Below the pieces are notes generated by a model. The model was given only the letters and a program-made list of their open reading frames with translations, was not told where the DNA came from and searched no databases. A DNA stretch of 64,000 nucleotides from Pseudomonas sp. TTU2014-080ASC (GTDB lineage Bacteria; Pseudomonadota; Gammaproteobacteria; Pseudomonadales; Pseudomonadaceae), in assembly GCF_001446935.1 (NCBI RefSeq), contig NZ_LKKK01000013.1, forward strand, positions 124,001-188,000, in the 5' to 3' direction. Numbering within the stretch: position 1 is the stretch's first letter; each line of letters begins with the position of its first letter. Below, one piece after another: positions 6,805 to 17,787 of this stretch. A program made the position numbers and the translations under genes.

Positions 6805-7623
6805 ATGTCTAGTCGCACTTCCCCCGTCATACCCGGCTTCGGGCTGACGCTGGGCTACACCCTGGTGTATCTCAGTCTGTTGGTGTTGATTCCCCTCGGA
6901 GCCATGTTTGTTCACGCTGCCCAGCTTACCTGGGATCAGTTCTGGGCCATTATTTCAGCACCGCGTGTGTGGGCTGCTTTGAAACTCAGTTTTGCAACCG
7001 CGTTCGCCGCTGCTCTGATCAACGGGCTGATTGGTACGCTCTTGGCTTGGGCGCTGGTGCGTTACACCTTCCCAGGGCGTAAGCTGATCGAAGCGATGAT
7101 CGATCTGCCTTTTGCTCTGCCAACCGCCGTTGCCGGTATCGCTCTGACCGCCTTATACGCACCCAGCGGCATGGTCGGCCAGTTCGCCACCGCGCTGGGT
7201 TTCAAAATCGCTTACACGCCAATCGGCATCACCCTGGCGCTGACATTCGTCACCCTGCCATTTGTGGTGCGAACTATTCAGCCGGTGTTGGCGGACATTC
7301 CCCGTGAAGTTGAAGAAGCCGCAGCCTGCCTGGGCGCCAAGCCGTTTCAGGTGTTTCGCTACGTACTGTTGCCTGCTTTGCTACCGGCTTGGCTGACTGG
7401 TTTCTCGCTGGCATTTGCCCGTGGTGTGGGGGAGTACGGCTCGGTGATCTTCATCGCCGGTAACATGCCGATGAAGACGGAAATTCTGCCGCTGCTGATC
7501 ATGGTCAAGCTCGATCAGTATGACTATCACGGTGCGACCGCAATTGGCGTGCTGATGCTGGTGGTGTCGTTCATTCTGCTGCTGCTGATCAACCTGCTGC
7601 AGCGCAAAATCGCCAAATCCTGA
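6805..7623 (+). CDS. cysT: Sulfate ABC transporter permease CysT
   Basis: A 272-residue inner-membrane permease, standard length for CysT (CysU). It carries [19 protein letters not shown] at the start, [19 protein letters not shown] in the middle, and the EAA loop [22 protein letters not shown] that contacts CysA. It forms the channel together with CysW. The start follows AAGGA. The stop is 10 bp before cysW, so translation is probably coupled. Expression should be sulfur-responsive like the rest of the operon. Confidence 0.93.
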   Translation: MSSRTSPVIPGFGLTLGYTLVYLSLLVLIPLGAMFVHAAQLTWDQFWAIISAPRVWAALKLSFATAFAAALINGLIGTLLAWALVRYTFPGRKLIEAMIDLPFALPTAVAGIALTALYAPSGMVGQFATALGFKIAYTPIGITLALTFVTLPFVVRTIQPVLADIPREVEEAAACLGAKPFQVFRYVLLPALLPAWLTGFSLAFARGVGEYGSVIFIAGNMPMKTEILPLLIMVKLDQYDYHGATAIGVLMLVVSFILLLLINLLQRKIAKS

Positions 7624-7633
7624 GGAGGTCGAG

Positions 7634-8506
7634 ATGTCTTCTGTATCCGTGACAGCCGCCTCCTCGGTCAATGCAAGACGCCGGGGCAATGCATGGGGGC
7701 GCCGCCTGTTGATTGGCGGGGCTTGGGTAGTTTTCAGTCTGTTTTTACTGCTACCACTGCTGGTGGTAATCAGTGAGGCGTTGAAGCAGGGCTTAGGTAC
7801 GTTCTTCACCGCCATCTTCGAACCCGATGCTATCTCGGCCCTCAACTTGACGCTGCTGGCTGTGGGCATTTCAGTACCGCTGAACCTGGTGTTCGGTGTG
7901 GCCGCCGCTTGGTGCGTGAGCAAATACGATTTCCGTGGCAAGAGCATTCTGGTCACCCTGATCGACTTGCCGTTCTCGGTCTCCCCGGTGATTGCCGGTC
8001 TGATCTATGTCCTGCTGTTTGGTGCTCAAGGTTTCTTTGGTGGCTGGCTGCGCGAACACGATATCCAGATCATCTTCGCCTTGCCGGGTATTGTGCTGGC
8101 GACCGTATTCGTGACTGTGCCGTTTGTGGCCCGTGAACTGATCCCGCTGATGCAGGAGCAGGGCACGCAGGAAGAAGAGGCCGCCCGGCTTCTGGGGGCA
8201 AATGGCTGGCAAATGTTCTGGCATGTCACCCTGCCCAATATAAAATGGGGCCTGATCTATGGCGTGGTGCTATGTACCGCGCGGGCCATGGGCGAGTTTG
8301 GGGCCGTATCAGTGGTGTCCGGGCACATTCGCGGTTACACCAATACGCTGCCTCTGCATGTAGAGATTCTCTATAACGAATACAATCACGTCGCCGCGTT
8401 CAGCGTTGCCAGCCTGTTGCTGCTTCTGGCGCTGTTTATTCTGCTGCTCAAGCAGTGGAGCGAGTCACGCATTAACCGCCTGCGCCACAAGGCAGAGGAC
8501 GAATAA
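7634..8506 (+). CDS. cysW: Sulfate ABC transporter permease CysW
   Basis: A 290-residue inner-membrane permease. The GTCGAGATG start is preceded by GAGGAG. CysW marks are the long basic N-terminus before the first membrane segment, [39 protein letters not shown], and the EAA loop [22 protein letters not shown]. It pairs with CysT and sits directly before cysA with a 2-bp gap. Confidence 0.93.
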   Translation: MSSVSVTAASSVNARRRGNAWGRRLLIGGAWVVFSLFLLLPLLVVISEALKQGLGTFFTAIFEPDAISALNLTLLAVGISVPLNLVFGVAAAWCVSKYDFRGKSILVTLIDLPFSVSPVIAGLIYVLLFGAQGFFGGWLREHDIQIIFALPGIVLATVFVTVPFVARELIPLMQEQGTQEEEAARLLGANGWQMFWHVTLPNIKWGLIYGVVLCTARAMGEFGAVSVVSGHIRGYTNTLPLHVEILYNEYNHVAAFSVASLLLLLALFILLLKQWSESRINRLRHKAEDE

Positions 8507-8508
8507 TC

Positions 8509-9498
8509 ATGTCGATTGAAATCACTAACGTCAGCAAGAATTTCAATGCATTCAAAGCGCTGAACAACATCAACCTGAACATCAAAAGTGGTGAGCTGGT
8601 TGCGCTGCTGGGCCCGTCTGGCTGCGGCAAGACCACGCTGCTGCGCATCATCGCCGGTCTGGAAACCCCGGACACCGGCAGCATCCAGTTCCACGGTGAA
8701 GATGTATCGAACCACGACGTGCGTGATCGCAACGTCGGTTTCGTGTTTCAGCACTACGCACTGTTCCGTCATATGACGGTGTTTGACAACGTCGCCTTCG
8801 GCCTGCGCATGAAGCCCAAAGGCGAGCGCCCAAATGAAAGTGTGATTAAGAAAAAGGTCCACGAGTTGCTGGATCTGGTGCAGCTGGACTGGCTGGCAGA
8901 TCGCTACCCGGAGCAACTGTCCGGAGGACAACGTCAGCGTATTGCCCTGGCCCGTGCTTTGGCGGTCGAGCCGAAGGTACTGCTGCTGGATGAGCCATTC
9001 GGTGCGCTGGACGCCAAAGTGCGTAAAGAGCTGCGCCGCTGGTTAGCGCGCCTGCACGAAGAAGTGCACCTGACCTCTGTGTTCGTTACCCACGACCAGG
9101 AAGAGGCGATGGAAGTGGCTGACCGCATCGTGGTGATGAACAAAGGGGTGGTCGAGCAGATCGGTTCACCGGGCGAGGTTTATGAGAAACCGGCCAGTGA
9201 TTTTGTGTATCACTTCCTCGGTGACGCCAACCGTCTGTATGTCGGTGAGGAAAAACACGTGCTGTTCCGTCCGCACGAGATTCACCTGTCCCGCCAGGCA
9301 GAAGAGGGGCATCAGGCCGGGGAAGTCCGTGATATCCGCCCGTTGGGTGCGATTACCCGCGTGACTCTGAAGATTGCAGGGCAGAGCGAGCCGATTGAGG
9401 CTGAGGTGGCGAAGGATCACTTGTCCTTGGACAACCTGACTCGTGGCGAAACCCTGTACTTCAAACCGAAATCGCAATACACCCAGTCAAACCTGTAA
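8509..9498 (+). CDS. cysA: Sulfate/thiosulfate import ATPase CysA
   Basis: A 329-residue ABC ATPase. In order: Walker [12 protein letters not shown] (near residue 35), Q-loop VFQHYALF, signature [15 protein letters not shown], Walker [13 protein letters not shown]-loop [10 protein letters not shown], and a C-terminal TOBE-like regulatory part from about residue 235 ([12 protein letters not shown] onward). It couples ATP hydrolysis to sulfate import through CysT/CysW. It is the only ATPase gene in either sulfate operon of the window, so it is likely shared with the minus-strand permease pair. It ends just before a strong terminator. Confidence 0.95.
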   Translation: MSIEITNVSKNFNAFKALNNINLNIKSGELVALLGPSGCGKTTLLRIIAGLETPDTGSIQFHGEDVSNHDVRDRNVGFVFQHYALFRHMTVFDNVAFGLRMKPKGERPNESVIKKKVHELLDLVQLDWLADRYPEQLSGGQRQRIALARALAVEPKVLLLDEPFGALDAKVRKELRRWLARLHEEVHLTSVFVTHDQEEAMEVADRIVVMNKGVVEQIGSPGEVYEKPASDFVYHFLGDANRLYVGEEKHVLFRPHEIHLSRQAEEGHQAGEVRDIRPLGAITRVTLKIAGQSEPIEAEVAKDHLSLDNLTRGETLYFKPKSQYTQSNL

Positions 9499-9509
9499 TC
9501 CACTCAGAT

Positions 9510-9533
9510 AAAGGCCGGCAAATGCCGGCCTTT
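9510..9533 (+). terminator. Rho-independent terminator after cysA
   Basis: A perfect hairpin AAAGGCCGGC / GCCGGCCTTT with a 4-base loop, 11 bp after the cysA stop. The stem ends in TTT and is followed by GTGT. It would also serve as the end of the convergent rocR gene. Confidence 0.85.
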
Positions 9534-9560
9534 GTGTATCTGGCGTTCTGTGGCAGTGGA

Positions 9561-10775
9561 TTAGATATGGCGCGGAAAAGAGCTGAGGTTTTGCCGGGGG
9601 GCGATAAAACTCAGCAACTGATCTGCGGGCATTGGCCCCGCATAAAAAAAGCCTTGGGTAAGAGAGCAACCCATCTCTTCAATGATTTTGTGCTGCTGGA
9701 TGGTTTCGACGCCCTCAACCACTAAAGAAATATCCAGCTCGCTGGCTAAGGTCAGTGCTGTTTTGATGATCGCCTTGGAACGTGGCTGTTTTTGTGTGTT
9801 CTGCACAAAGGAAGCATCCAGCTTTATCTGGTTGAAGGGCAGCTCGCACAGACGCCGCAATGACGAATAGCCCGTGCCGAAATCATCCATCGCTAAGCCA
9901 CAGCCCATAAGGCGCAAGCGCACAAAGTTCTCATAACTGGTGGCCGGGGCCGACAGCAGGCCACTTTCGGTGACTTCGAACATCAGGCTGCTGGCTCGCA
10001 GCTGATAGGTAGTCAGCATCTTTCTGATGTCTTCGGTCAGATTCCGTGAAGCCAGTTGGGAAGGATCTAGGTTGTAGGCCAGTTCCAGCTGCTTGCCTTG
10101 TGTCTGTAACTGGCGTTGCAGTTCACAGCCTTGTTTCAGCAACTGGTTGAACAGAGGCTCGAACAGGTTGTTCGCTTCAACGAACGGCATGAAATGCCGC
10201 GGGTTGAGCAAGCCAAGTCTGGGGTGAAGCCAGCGTGCGAGTACTTCAGCACCCTGAGGCTTGCGGGTGCGAATATTCATCTTTGGCTGGTAATAGGCTT
10301 GGAACTCACCATTCTCCAGTGCCGGTATAACCTCTTCTGGGTTGGGAAGCTCATGCAGCTCAGGCAGTGGCACCGGCTGGTGAAGGTCGTTCTTTTTGAA
10401 GTTGCTCAGCAGTGAGTAAAGCTGCTCGGCCTGCAGGGGCTTGCCCAAATCACCGAGCAGGTTCAGACCCAAATAGCTGATCATGCTGGCCACGCCGGTG
10501 CGCAGTGGCTGGTCGACATCACTGCTAATAATGACGCCTTTAATGAGACCTTGCTGGAAGGCTTGGCAGATAAAACGGGGGCCGTCGATGCCAGGCATGT
10601 GCAAATCGCAAATGGCTACATCGGCACCGCCACTCTCTGAGAGTTTGTCGATCGCCTCTTGGCCGTCTGCGGCTTCGATGATGCAGCCAACTCCAGCATG
10701 TTTAAGAGCATTGACAGTCAACGCTCGCTGAAAGGCGTGGTCTTCCAGAACTAAAACTGTAAGGGCTTGCATCAT
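9561..10775 (-). CDS. rocR: RocR-like response regulator, REC-EAL c-di-GMP phosphodiesterase
   Basis: About 404 residues: an N-terminal receiver domain (VLVLEDHAFQR, phospho-Asp in ICDLHMPGIDG) followed by an EAL domain. EAL residues are present: AEVLARW in place of EAL, the Asn in YNLDPSQL, DDFGTGYSSL, IKLDASFV and VVEGVET, so it should cleave c-di-GMP. Both the sequence and the order rocA-rocS-rocR match the P. aeruginosa RocSAR (SadARS) system, where RocR opposes RocA in control of cup fimbriae and biofilm. The ATG at 10775 (or 10772) follows GGGAGG; the ORF start at 10787 would cover that site. Confidence 0.9.
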   Translation of the reverse strand: MMQALTVLVLEDHAFQRALTVNALKHAGVGCIIEAADGQEAIDKLSESGGADVAICDLHMPGIDGPRFICQAFQQGLIKGVIISSDVDQPLRTGVASMISYLGLNLLGDLGKPLQAEQLYSLLSNFKKNDLHQPVPLPELHELPNPEEVIPALENGEFQAYYQPKMNIRTRKPQGAEVLARWLHPRLGLLNPRHFMPFVEANNLFEPLFNQLLKQGCELQRQLQTQGKQLELAYNLDPSQLASRNLTEDIRKMLTTYQLRASSLMFEVTESGLLSAPATSYENFVRLRLMGCGLAMDDFGTGYSSLRRLCELPFNQIKLDASFVQNTQKQPRSKAIIKTALTLASELDISLVVEGVETIQQHKIIEEMGCSLTQGFFYAGPMPADQLLSFIAPRQNLSSFPRHI

Positions 10776-10851
10776 GCGGCCTCCCATTTGAAGTTGTGTT
10801 CATCCTAAACGTGAGGCGCTTGGCGATATGTCGGTAGTTCGCTTCAGTTGT

Positions 10852-10882
10852 GTAAGGGAATGCTGACTGATGATTCCCTTAC
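10852..10882 (-). terminator. Intercistronic hairpin between rocS and rocR
   Basis: A perfect 10-bp stem GTAAGGGAAT / ATTCCCTTAC with an 11-base loop in the gap between rocS and rocR. No T-run follows on the minus strand, so it may lower read-through or stabilise mRNA rather than fully stop transcription. Confidence 0.5.
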
Positions 10883-10899
10883 ACCTGAATATTCTGTGC

Positions 10900-13800
10900 T
10901 TAGTCGTGCTGGGTCGCGAGAATTGCACGCTCCAAGTTCTCAATAGTCATCTTAAGGCTCTGCACTGCCTCAGCCAAATGCTCAGGCGTGGTGTCGTGGG
11001 ATTTTGCCGCGGCCTCTAGCTCCATGCAGGCTTCAATTAAATGTTTGGCCTGGACAATCCGCGCTGCTCCGCGAACTCTGTGGGCGAGGCTGGCTACGCC
11101 CGTGAGGTCAAACTTACCGGCCATCGTTTGCAACTCGTCGAGATCGCTGCGATTGCTGCGTACAAGTTCATTCAGCAATTGTGCCGCCAGTGTCTTGTCA
11201 CCACGGGTTAACTGGTAAGTTGCGGCAATGTTAAATGTGTCCATGTCGTCCGCCCCGTCTGATGTTGTTTCTTGCGGAGTGGGGGCGATGCTCCCGGTAC
11301 ATTCGCTGAGTTCCTCAAGGCTGATGGGTTTGAATAGGCACTTATTCATACCAGCCCGCAGACAACGCTCTTGCTCTTCGGGCTGAGCGTTGGCGGTGTA
11401 GCCAAAAATGCTGCAGGGATTAATGCCTCGCATCGACTCATCCAGACGTACTGCCTCCGCCAGTTCGTAGCCGCTCATGATCGGCATGTTGCAGTCGGTA
11501 ATGATTAAATCGAAAGTCTGTTTGTGCCAGTGCTCCAGCGCCTCAGAACCGTTACTGGCTTTGGTGACAACATGCCCGAGAAACTCCAGTTGCTGGGCCA
11601 AGAGCATTAGGTTGGCTGGGTGATCGTCAACCACAAGTACATTCAAGGAGTGGCTATCACTGGACAGCCTCTCGGTGTCTGCGCTGCTCGTTGCTTTAGC
11701 TTCCGGCAGGCAGCTCAAGGTCAGGTCAAATGTCACAACCGTGCCTACACCTAGCTCGCTGCTGAGGTTTAAAGAGCCTCCCATCATTTCACACAACGAA
11801 CGGCAGATAGACAGACCAAGGCCCGTGCCGCCTCGAGCTCCGGTAGTGGTTTGAGTGGCCTGGGAAAAGGGTTTGAAAAGCTGCGCCTGATCTTGCGCGG
11901 AAATACCAAGGCCAGTATCGGCCACCCGTACATTCAATCGAATTCGTTCATCTGGCAATGGTGTGCCTTTGATATTCAGCTGCACCTGGCCGATATCAGT
12001 GAACTTAATCGCGTTGCTGATGAGGTTGGACAAAATCTGTTTGATTCGCACCGGATCAACCAATACGTCGGTCTTGGCACCTGGACCAAAGTCAAAGTCC
12101 AGAGTGAGGGTCAGTCCTTTCTGTCGGGCCAGCCCATCAAATACCCGGATTACAGATTTGGCCAGCTCGCGAAGGTTGGTGCGACGGGGGGCAAGATTGA
12201 GACGTCCGGACTCAATGCGAACGATATCGAGAATATCGCCAATCAACTCAAGTAGCCCTTTGGCGGAGCTGTAGGCCACTTCAATAGCTGAGGTATCAAA
12301 GAACCCCTCAGTGGCTCGCTTTTTCAACGCCAGTTCGAGCATGCCAATTACGGCACTCATCGGCGTACGGATTTCATGGCTCATGGTCGCCAGGAAAGTG
12401 GTTTTTGCCCGGCTGGCATCATCGGCCTGTTGTTTCGCTGCTTGTAGATCACTGACCAATTGATGCCGTTCGCTGATATCTAACCAGCCACAAATCACCC
12501 CTTGCACTTCACCGCGCCGGTTCCGATAAGGCTGAATCCAGTGATAGATGTGAAATGTCTGCTCATCCACGTGAAGAGTGCGGTCTTTGACGAGCGGTTC
12601 GCCAGTCTGGATGGCCAGCAAATAGTCAGCATGAAAGCGCCTGGCTTCCTCAGGCAAAACGGCCCCTTCCTCAATTGCTGTCTTGCCGGTTACATCATCA
12701 TCGCAGAGCCCGAGGGAAGAGGTGTAGGACTGGTTGCAGGTAAGTAGTTTGCCGTCGCGGTCTCGCACGTAAATGGGTAGCGGAGTGCCGTCAATCAGGG
12801 TGCGCATAAAACGCAGCTGGTCACCGAGAGCATGTTCCGCTGCGCGGCGTTGTTGAACCTGTCGACGCAGCTTTAGATTCCAGATAAAAGCCGCCGCAAT
12901 AAGAATGCAGACCAAGGCGGCTATTTTCAGAATCATCGATTGATAGTCAACCAGGCGTGATTCACGCATAGCAGAGTTGGCCCGCCAGCGTGTATTGATG
13001 ACATTCAATTCGTCTGGGGGTAACTCACGCAGTACTTTATTAAGTATGGACTCGAGCTCGGTGTTAGCTCTGGAGGTGGCAAAAGAAAATTTGGCTTTAT
13101 CCGGGCCAATAATCCCGGAAATTTTCAAATTCAGGTCTTTCGTGTGTAATAAATAATATCGGGCAATCATCAAGGGAGCGATCGCGACATCGGCCTTACC
13201 AGAACTGGCAAGATCAAGAGCCTCGACAAAGTTATTGGATCTAATAACTTGAATGCCGTGAAGGTCCTTTAAGTACTCCAGCAAGATATGGCCATTTGGA
13301 ATAGCTACCCGCTGTCCTGCCAAACTAGGTAGGTCGGATACTTCATTGTTGTCCTGATTAACCACCAGACCAAATGGCATCACCGCAAACGGTAGGGAAA
13401 AGCGCAGTGTGGCCTCACGGGTAATGCTCGGGGACAGTGCAGCTAAGTCTGCCTGATTGTTGTTGAGTGCATTAATCAGGTCGAGGCCTTTGCCGTAAGT
13501 GCGTACATTAAACTTAAGGCCTGTGCGCAGGGTGACTATCTTCAGCAGGTCTGACATAACGCCGCCAAAGTTGTCGTCTTGATCAATAAACGCAATCGGA
13601 GCCTGATCCAAGCCAATGGCCACCGCTATTTCCGGGTGACGTCTCAGCCAGTTCTGCTCGCTGGCCGATAACTCCAGAGGCTGGGTTATTGAGGAACCGG
13701 TGCCGCCGCCCCAGCGGCGTAAAATCTCTCTACTGTCGTGAGGGCTGATAGCCTGTATGGCGGTGTTAATAATCTCGAGCAGTGTATCGTTATCTTTGCG

Positions 13801-14534
13801 GATGGCGAAGCTGGTACCGCTAGGATGGGTATGCAGCAGTCGCTCAATCGTAATGTAGTTGAAGTACTGCTCGTTGATGATCAGGTTGGCGGAGTAGGAG
13901 TCGCCCAAGTAGAGATCAGCTTTGCCAAAAGCCAAAGCTGCCAGCGCTTCGTGGCGCGAGTTATAAGTTTCGATTAAAGCGTGAGGGAAGAACTCCCTTA
14001 TAGTTGCTGGGGTTAAGTAATCGTCCGGTATGGCGATCTTCACCCCGTTGAAGTACTCCGGAAATGTCCGTTTCTCATTAAGCCTGACGTAAAGTGCGAT
14101 CTGGTCAGGAGCATAGTGTTGAGTGAGTGTCAGGCTTACATCTTGGATATCAAAATTGTTAGAACTGGCCAGTAGGTCAACTGTGCCGTTGATGAGCGCC
14201 TGTCTGGCCTGCTTACGGTCTTCAAAGATAGTGATATCGAACGGAATGTCTAGAGTCTGCCGCAGAAGGTCAACATAGTCTGCGCTCACACCCTCGTACT
14301 GCTTATCACTGGTGGTAATGTCAAAAGGGCGATGATCAGGGCGTGAAACGCCCAAGACGATTCGTTGTTTTTTTCTCAGCCATTGCCATTCGGCCTCACT
14401 GAGCTGGACCTGCGTTGATGCTTTAAGTTGGCTACCTTTGAGTTCCAGTGGCGTGCTCTGCTGAAATTCATTTGCATAGCAATTAAGTAAAAAAGGCTGT
14501 TAACAACCAGCGCTAGCAAGTGTTTTAGTTTCAT
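10900..14534 (-). CDS. rocS1: RocS-like hybrid sensor kinase, apparent frameshift after the signal peptide
   Basis: Inner-membrane hybrid histidine kinase of the EvgS/BvgS type. Domains in order: two periplasmic SBP_bac_3 sensor domains, a membrane segment (IAALVCILIAAAFIW), PAS, HisKA (MSHEIRTPMSAVIG), HATPase (NLISNAIKF, GTGLGLSI), receiver (DLIITDCNMPIMSG) and a C-terminal HPt (LAHRVRGAARIV). The long frame runs 10900-14499 and has no good ATG at its start. Upstream, ATG 14534 begins a signal peptide, MKLKHLLALVVNSLF, in another frame. The two frames would join if the T6 run at 14489-14494 were T7. This could be a sequencing error, a real mutation or a slippage site. Confidence 0.85.
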
Positions 14535-14585
14535 CTTTATACCGGTCGTTCCGACGTCAGGCTTTCATGGAAGGGTTCCTTCTAT

Positions 14586-15218
14586 TCAGATAATCGAATT
14601 TCTCTTTGCAATTTCAATAAGTTCAGCAAGGTTGTCTACTTGAAGTTTGGTGATGAGCCTGGTTTTGTACGTGCTAATAGTTTTTTCACTGAGTAGAAGT
14701 GTTTTGGCAATGTCTCGGATACGTTGTCCGCGGGCAAGATACCTCAGTACAGTTAACTCTCGAGTGGAAAGCTGGTTAATGGCTTCTGATTCGTTGTCAA
14801 ATTTATTGGATGATGTTGCGCTGAAGGTTGGTAAATGTGAAGTGGGGAAAATAGTGTAGCCGCTTAATACAATCGAAACTGCGGTGAGTAGTTCTTCCAT
14901 GTTGCCGCTTTTGCTTATAAAACCTGATGCTCCTTCACGCGCGCAGCGTATGGAGTATTGATCGGCTCCCATTCCGGAAAAAACCAGAACTTTAAAACTA
15001 TCATCTCCCGAACATAGACGTTGTAAGACAGTAATGCCGTCAACTTGTGGAAGGTCTATATCAAGTATGATTAGTTGTGGCCTGAGAGACCTAGCTAGCG
15101 CTACCACATTCACACCGCAATCAGCCTCGCCAACTACTTCATGGCCTGCATTTTCAAGAACCATGCGGACTGCCATTCGTACAACAGTATGATCATCTGC
15201 GATAAGTATCCGTGCCAT
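14586..15218 (-). CDS. rocA1: RocA1-like response regulator, LuxR/NarL family
   Basis: A 210-residue DNA-binding response regulator. The receiver starts MARILIADDHTVVRMAVRMV, with the phospho-Asp in LIILDIDLPQVDG and the conserved Lys in FISKSG. A C-terminal LuxR-type helix-turn-helix follows (LSTRELTVLRYLARGQRIRDIAKTLLLSEKTISTYK). In P. aeruginosa the homologue receives phosphate from RocS1 and activates cupC fimbrial genes. It lies 51 bp before rocS in the same direction and has no EAL domain, unlike RocR. Confidence 0.88.
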   Translation of the reverse strand: MARILIADDHTVVRMAVRMVLENAGHEVVGEADCGVNVVALARSLRPQLIILDIDLPQVDGITVLQRLCSGDDSFKVLVFSGMGADQYSIRCAREGASGFISKSGNMEELLTAVSIVLSGYTIFPTSHLPTFSATSSNKFDNESEAINQLSTRELTVLRYLARGQRIRDIAKTLLLSEKTISTYKTRLITKLQVDNLAELIEIAKRNSII

Positions 15219-15347
15219 ATTAGATATACTCGGTTTGATATTTATGGTTCTTGAGATGTTTGGGGTTTGAGTTTTTGTTTTTCGTACCTATAAGGATGTT
15301 GTCTTCTTTCGTCAGGATATTTTTTATCTTCAAGGAGGTGGTCACAG

Positions 15348-15461
15348 GTGGCGAATGATTTTGAGTATAGGGAAATGTTACGCAAGTGTCAGATGGTTGC
15401 TATCGGTTTTGTGAGTTTCATTCCTTTGGGCTGGTGCAGGGTTCGTGTTGTCGCTGACTAG
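15348..15461 (+). CDS. Possible small protein, 37 residues, GTG start
   Basis: A short frame beginning at GTG 15348 follows an almost full-length ribosome binding site, AAGGAGGTGGTC (15332-15343). It encodes VANDFEYREMLRKCQMVAIG then about 17 more residues with one hydrophobic stretch. No family recognised. It is divergent from rocA1 in a stretch with no other convincing gene. The ribosome site is the main evidence; it could also be chance. Confidence 0.3.
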   Translation: MANDFEYREMLRKCQMVAIGFVSFIPLGWCRVRVVAD

Positions 15462-16370
15462 AGTGTTTTTAGATTCCTGATAATTGATTGGACTAATGGT
15501 TGCCGTGATTTGGTGTATTGATTTAACTTTAACGATGGGCGGTTTTTGTTAGATATGTTTTTAATTTGCGGGGTGTTTAACGAAGTTCTTGAAGAATTTT
15601 GGGATGCTGTTTTTATTCTTCGGCGGGATGTTATTGTGTGAGTATTGGATTGGTTTTTCAGGGTTGTTTTTGTGTGATTTATTTTATTATACGGGCCGAT
15701 GTATTGATTTGGCTAAGAGTGGTCTTGTTTTGTGGTGAATAATGAGCATTGAGTAGCCGCCTGGTTGATAATGATTGGTGATTTATTGAATTGTGATGTA
15801 GGCGGCTCTGATAGCAGATATGTCTGATTTTTCTTGTCGGATAGCAGCGATTTTGGCGCACAAAGCTAATAACGATATTTCGGGGTGTAAAACACTTGGC
15901 TCAGTTTCTGTTCTAAGGCCGAGTGCATTTATCTACAGAGCCTTTGGCGCACCGGGCGGTGGCGTGACCGCGGATGTCTGGCTTGTCGCATATAAATATG
16001 CACAGGGAACGACATATTTCGTTTGCTGTGCCAAGCGGTAGGGGCGTGCAATTGAAATTAAGGTGCAGCAGTTTTTATCAGCTGAAGCTAATCACTGGCT
16101 GTGTATTGTTATCAGTGTGAGAGCCTGTATTCACTGTCGGTGTTGCGTGCTACACGCGCTTGAGGTGTGTCAGTGGCTCATACATCTCGGTCGCTTCTTA
16201 GCTTGCTTGCACGACCTTGGGCCTATCGGATAATGAAGTAGCTGAGATCTGCACCCCAAGATCTGCACAGGTTAGTGCATGGAATGGCAGGCCCAGGCAC
16301 GCTCAGGAGCAACGTAGCCGCTGAGGATGCAGATAACGTCATTTAGATGAGAGCAGAGGCTTTTGGGAGT
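15462..16370. other. Gene-poor stretch of about 0.9 kb
   Basis: This region is T-rich on the plus strand in its first half and shows no convincing gene on either strand; the short frames have no ribosome site or recognisable product. One inverted repeat is visible, AGCCGCCT (15755-15762) with AGGCGGCT (15800-15807). The region could hold an untranslated RNA or the eroded remains of lost genes. Confidence 0.5.
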
Positions 16371-16373
16371 GGA

Positions 16374-16414
16374 TAAAAAGCGTTCCAGTATTACTAGGGA
16401 GCAATACTGGAACG
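16374..16414 (-). terminator. Rho-independent terminator of the thiolase transcript
   Basis: A perfect 12-bp stem CGTTCCAGTATT (16381-16392) with AATACTGGAACG (16403-16414). On the minus strand it is followed by CTTTTT, giving a classic terminator about 90 bp after the thiolase stop. Confidence 0.8.
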
Positions 16415-16507
16415 TAAGAAAGCCATGCATGGAAACAGGGCTTTTGGGGAATTGGCCGAGCTCAATGAGCAGACTGTTAAGTCCCGGCAAGGTGATGGAA
16501 GTGTTAC

Positions 16508-17716
16508 TTAGCGGCCAGCTCTCTCAATAATCATGGCAATACCTTGGCCGACACCGATGCACATGGTGCACAGGGCATATTGCTTGTTCTGGCGTTCCAA
16601 TTCATACAGGGCCGTCGTGATCAGGCGTGCGCCGCTCATACCGAGTGGATGTCCTAGGGCGATGGCACCCCCATTCGGGTTTACACGTGGGTCATCGTCG
16701 ACGAGTCCCAGCTCACGCAGGACTGCAAGCCCTTGTGCTGCGAACGCCTCATTCAGTTCGATTACATCCATCATTTCCAGCTTAAGGCCCGTTTGCTGCA
16801 ATACTTTGCGCACTGCGGGAACCGGCCCGATCCCCATGATCCTCGGTTCAACACCTGCCACTGCACAGCCAACAACCCGGCCTCTTTTTTTCAGGCCATA
16901 ACGGTTTGCTGCTTCCGTACTGGCCAGTAGCAGGGCGCAGGCTCCGTCATTGACACCAGAAGCATTGCCCGCCGTGACTGTGCCGCCATGGCGAAAAGGT
17001 GTCGGTAGTTTGGCCAGTTGTTCGTGAGTGGTCGGGCGAGGGTGTTCGTCATTCAAGACAGTGGAGATTTGACCTTTGCGTTGGGTAATTGTGACCGGGA
17101 CGATCTCTGCAGCCAGGCGTCCGCCTGCAATTGCTGCTGCGGCTTTAGCTTGGCTGTGCAATGCAAACGCATCCTGATCGGCGCGAGAGATTGCATACTG
17201 CTCAGCGACATTCTCAGCCGTTTCCGGCATCGAATCCGTTCCGTATTGCCTTTGCATCAGTTGATTGATGAATCGCCAGCCGATAGTCGTATCGAAAATC
17301 TCAGCCTGCCGCGAGAAAGCCTGTTCAGCTTTAGCCATAACTAAGGGGGCTCTGGACATGGATTCAACGCCGCCTGCGATGATTAGTTCAGCCTCTGCGC
17401 ACCGAATGGCGCGAGCAGCCATCGCCACCGCATCCATGCCAGAACCACAAAGCCGATTGAGGGTGGTTCCGCAAGCGCTCACCGGTAGTCCGGCGAGTAA
17501 GGCGGACATACGTCCGACGTTTCGGTTGTCCTCACCGGCCTGATTGGCGCAGCCGTAGATCACATCATCCAGCGCCTCCCAATCGACTGAGGGGTGACGC
17601 TCAATTAGTGCTCTGATGGGGACAGCGCCCAGATCGTCTGCGCGAACCGAACTGATTGCGCCTGCGTAGCGACCTATTGGAGTTCTGACTGCGTCGATAA
17701 TCCATGCATCTTTCAT
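16508..17716 (-). CDS. Thiolase, 3-oxoadipyl-CoA thiolase-like (PcaF/PaaJ family)
   Basis: A 402-residue thiolase. The acylated Cys is in [11 protein letters not shown], followed by [13 protein letters not shown], the [12 protein letters not shown] loop, [19 protein letters not shown], and the second catalytic Cys in CIGVGQG. The start, [22 protein letters not shown], is typical of the 3-oxoadipyl-CoA group, which cleaves 3-oxoadipyl-CoA to succinyl-CoA and acetyl-CoA. No aromatic-ring genes are nearby. It follows a CoA-transferase and an acyl-CoA dehydrogenase gene, so it is more likely the last step of a dicarboxylate beta-oxidation route than of the protocatechuate route. Confidence 0.85.
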   Translation of the reverse strand: MKDAWIIDAVRTPIGRYAGAISSVRADDLGAVPIRALIERHPSVDWEALDDVIYGCANQAGEDNRNVGRMSALLAGLPVSACGTTLNRLCGSGMDAVAMAARAIRCAEAELIIAGGVESMSRAPLVMAKAEQAFSRQAEIFDTTIGWRFINQLMQRQYGTDSMPETAENVAEQYAISRADQDAFALHSQAKAAAAIAGGRLAAEIVPVTITQRKGQISTVLNDEHPRPTTHEQLAKLPTPFRHGGTVTAGNASGVNDGACALLLASTEAANRYGLKKRGRVVGCAVAGVEPRIMGIGPVPAVRKVLQQTGLKLEMMDVIELNEAFAAQGLAVLRELGLVDDDPRVNPNGGAIALGHPLGMSGARLITTALYELERQNKQYALCTMCIGVGQGIAMIIERAGR

Positions 17717-17787
17717 ATTGACCTCGTTTACTCACCTCAATCCATGGTTGAGCAGTGAGTCTGTAACTATTGAAGAGCTGGCGGGTA

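Noticed and set aside
15820..16041. 73-codon plus-strand frame in the gene-poor region
   Set aside because: No ribosome site, no recognisable family, and mixed composition; probably chance.
16272..16490. 72-codon minus-strand frame near the thiolase end
   Set aside because: It contains the thiolase terminator hairpin, so it is not a plausible gene.
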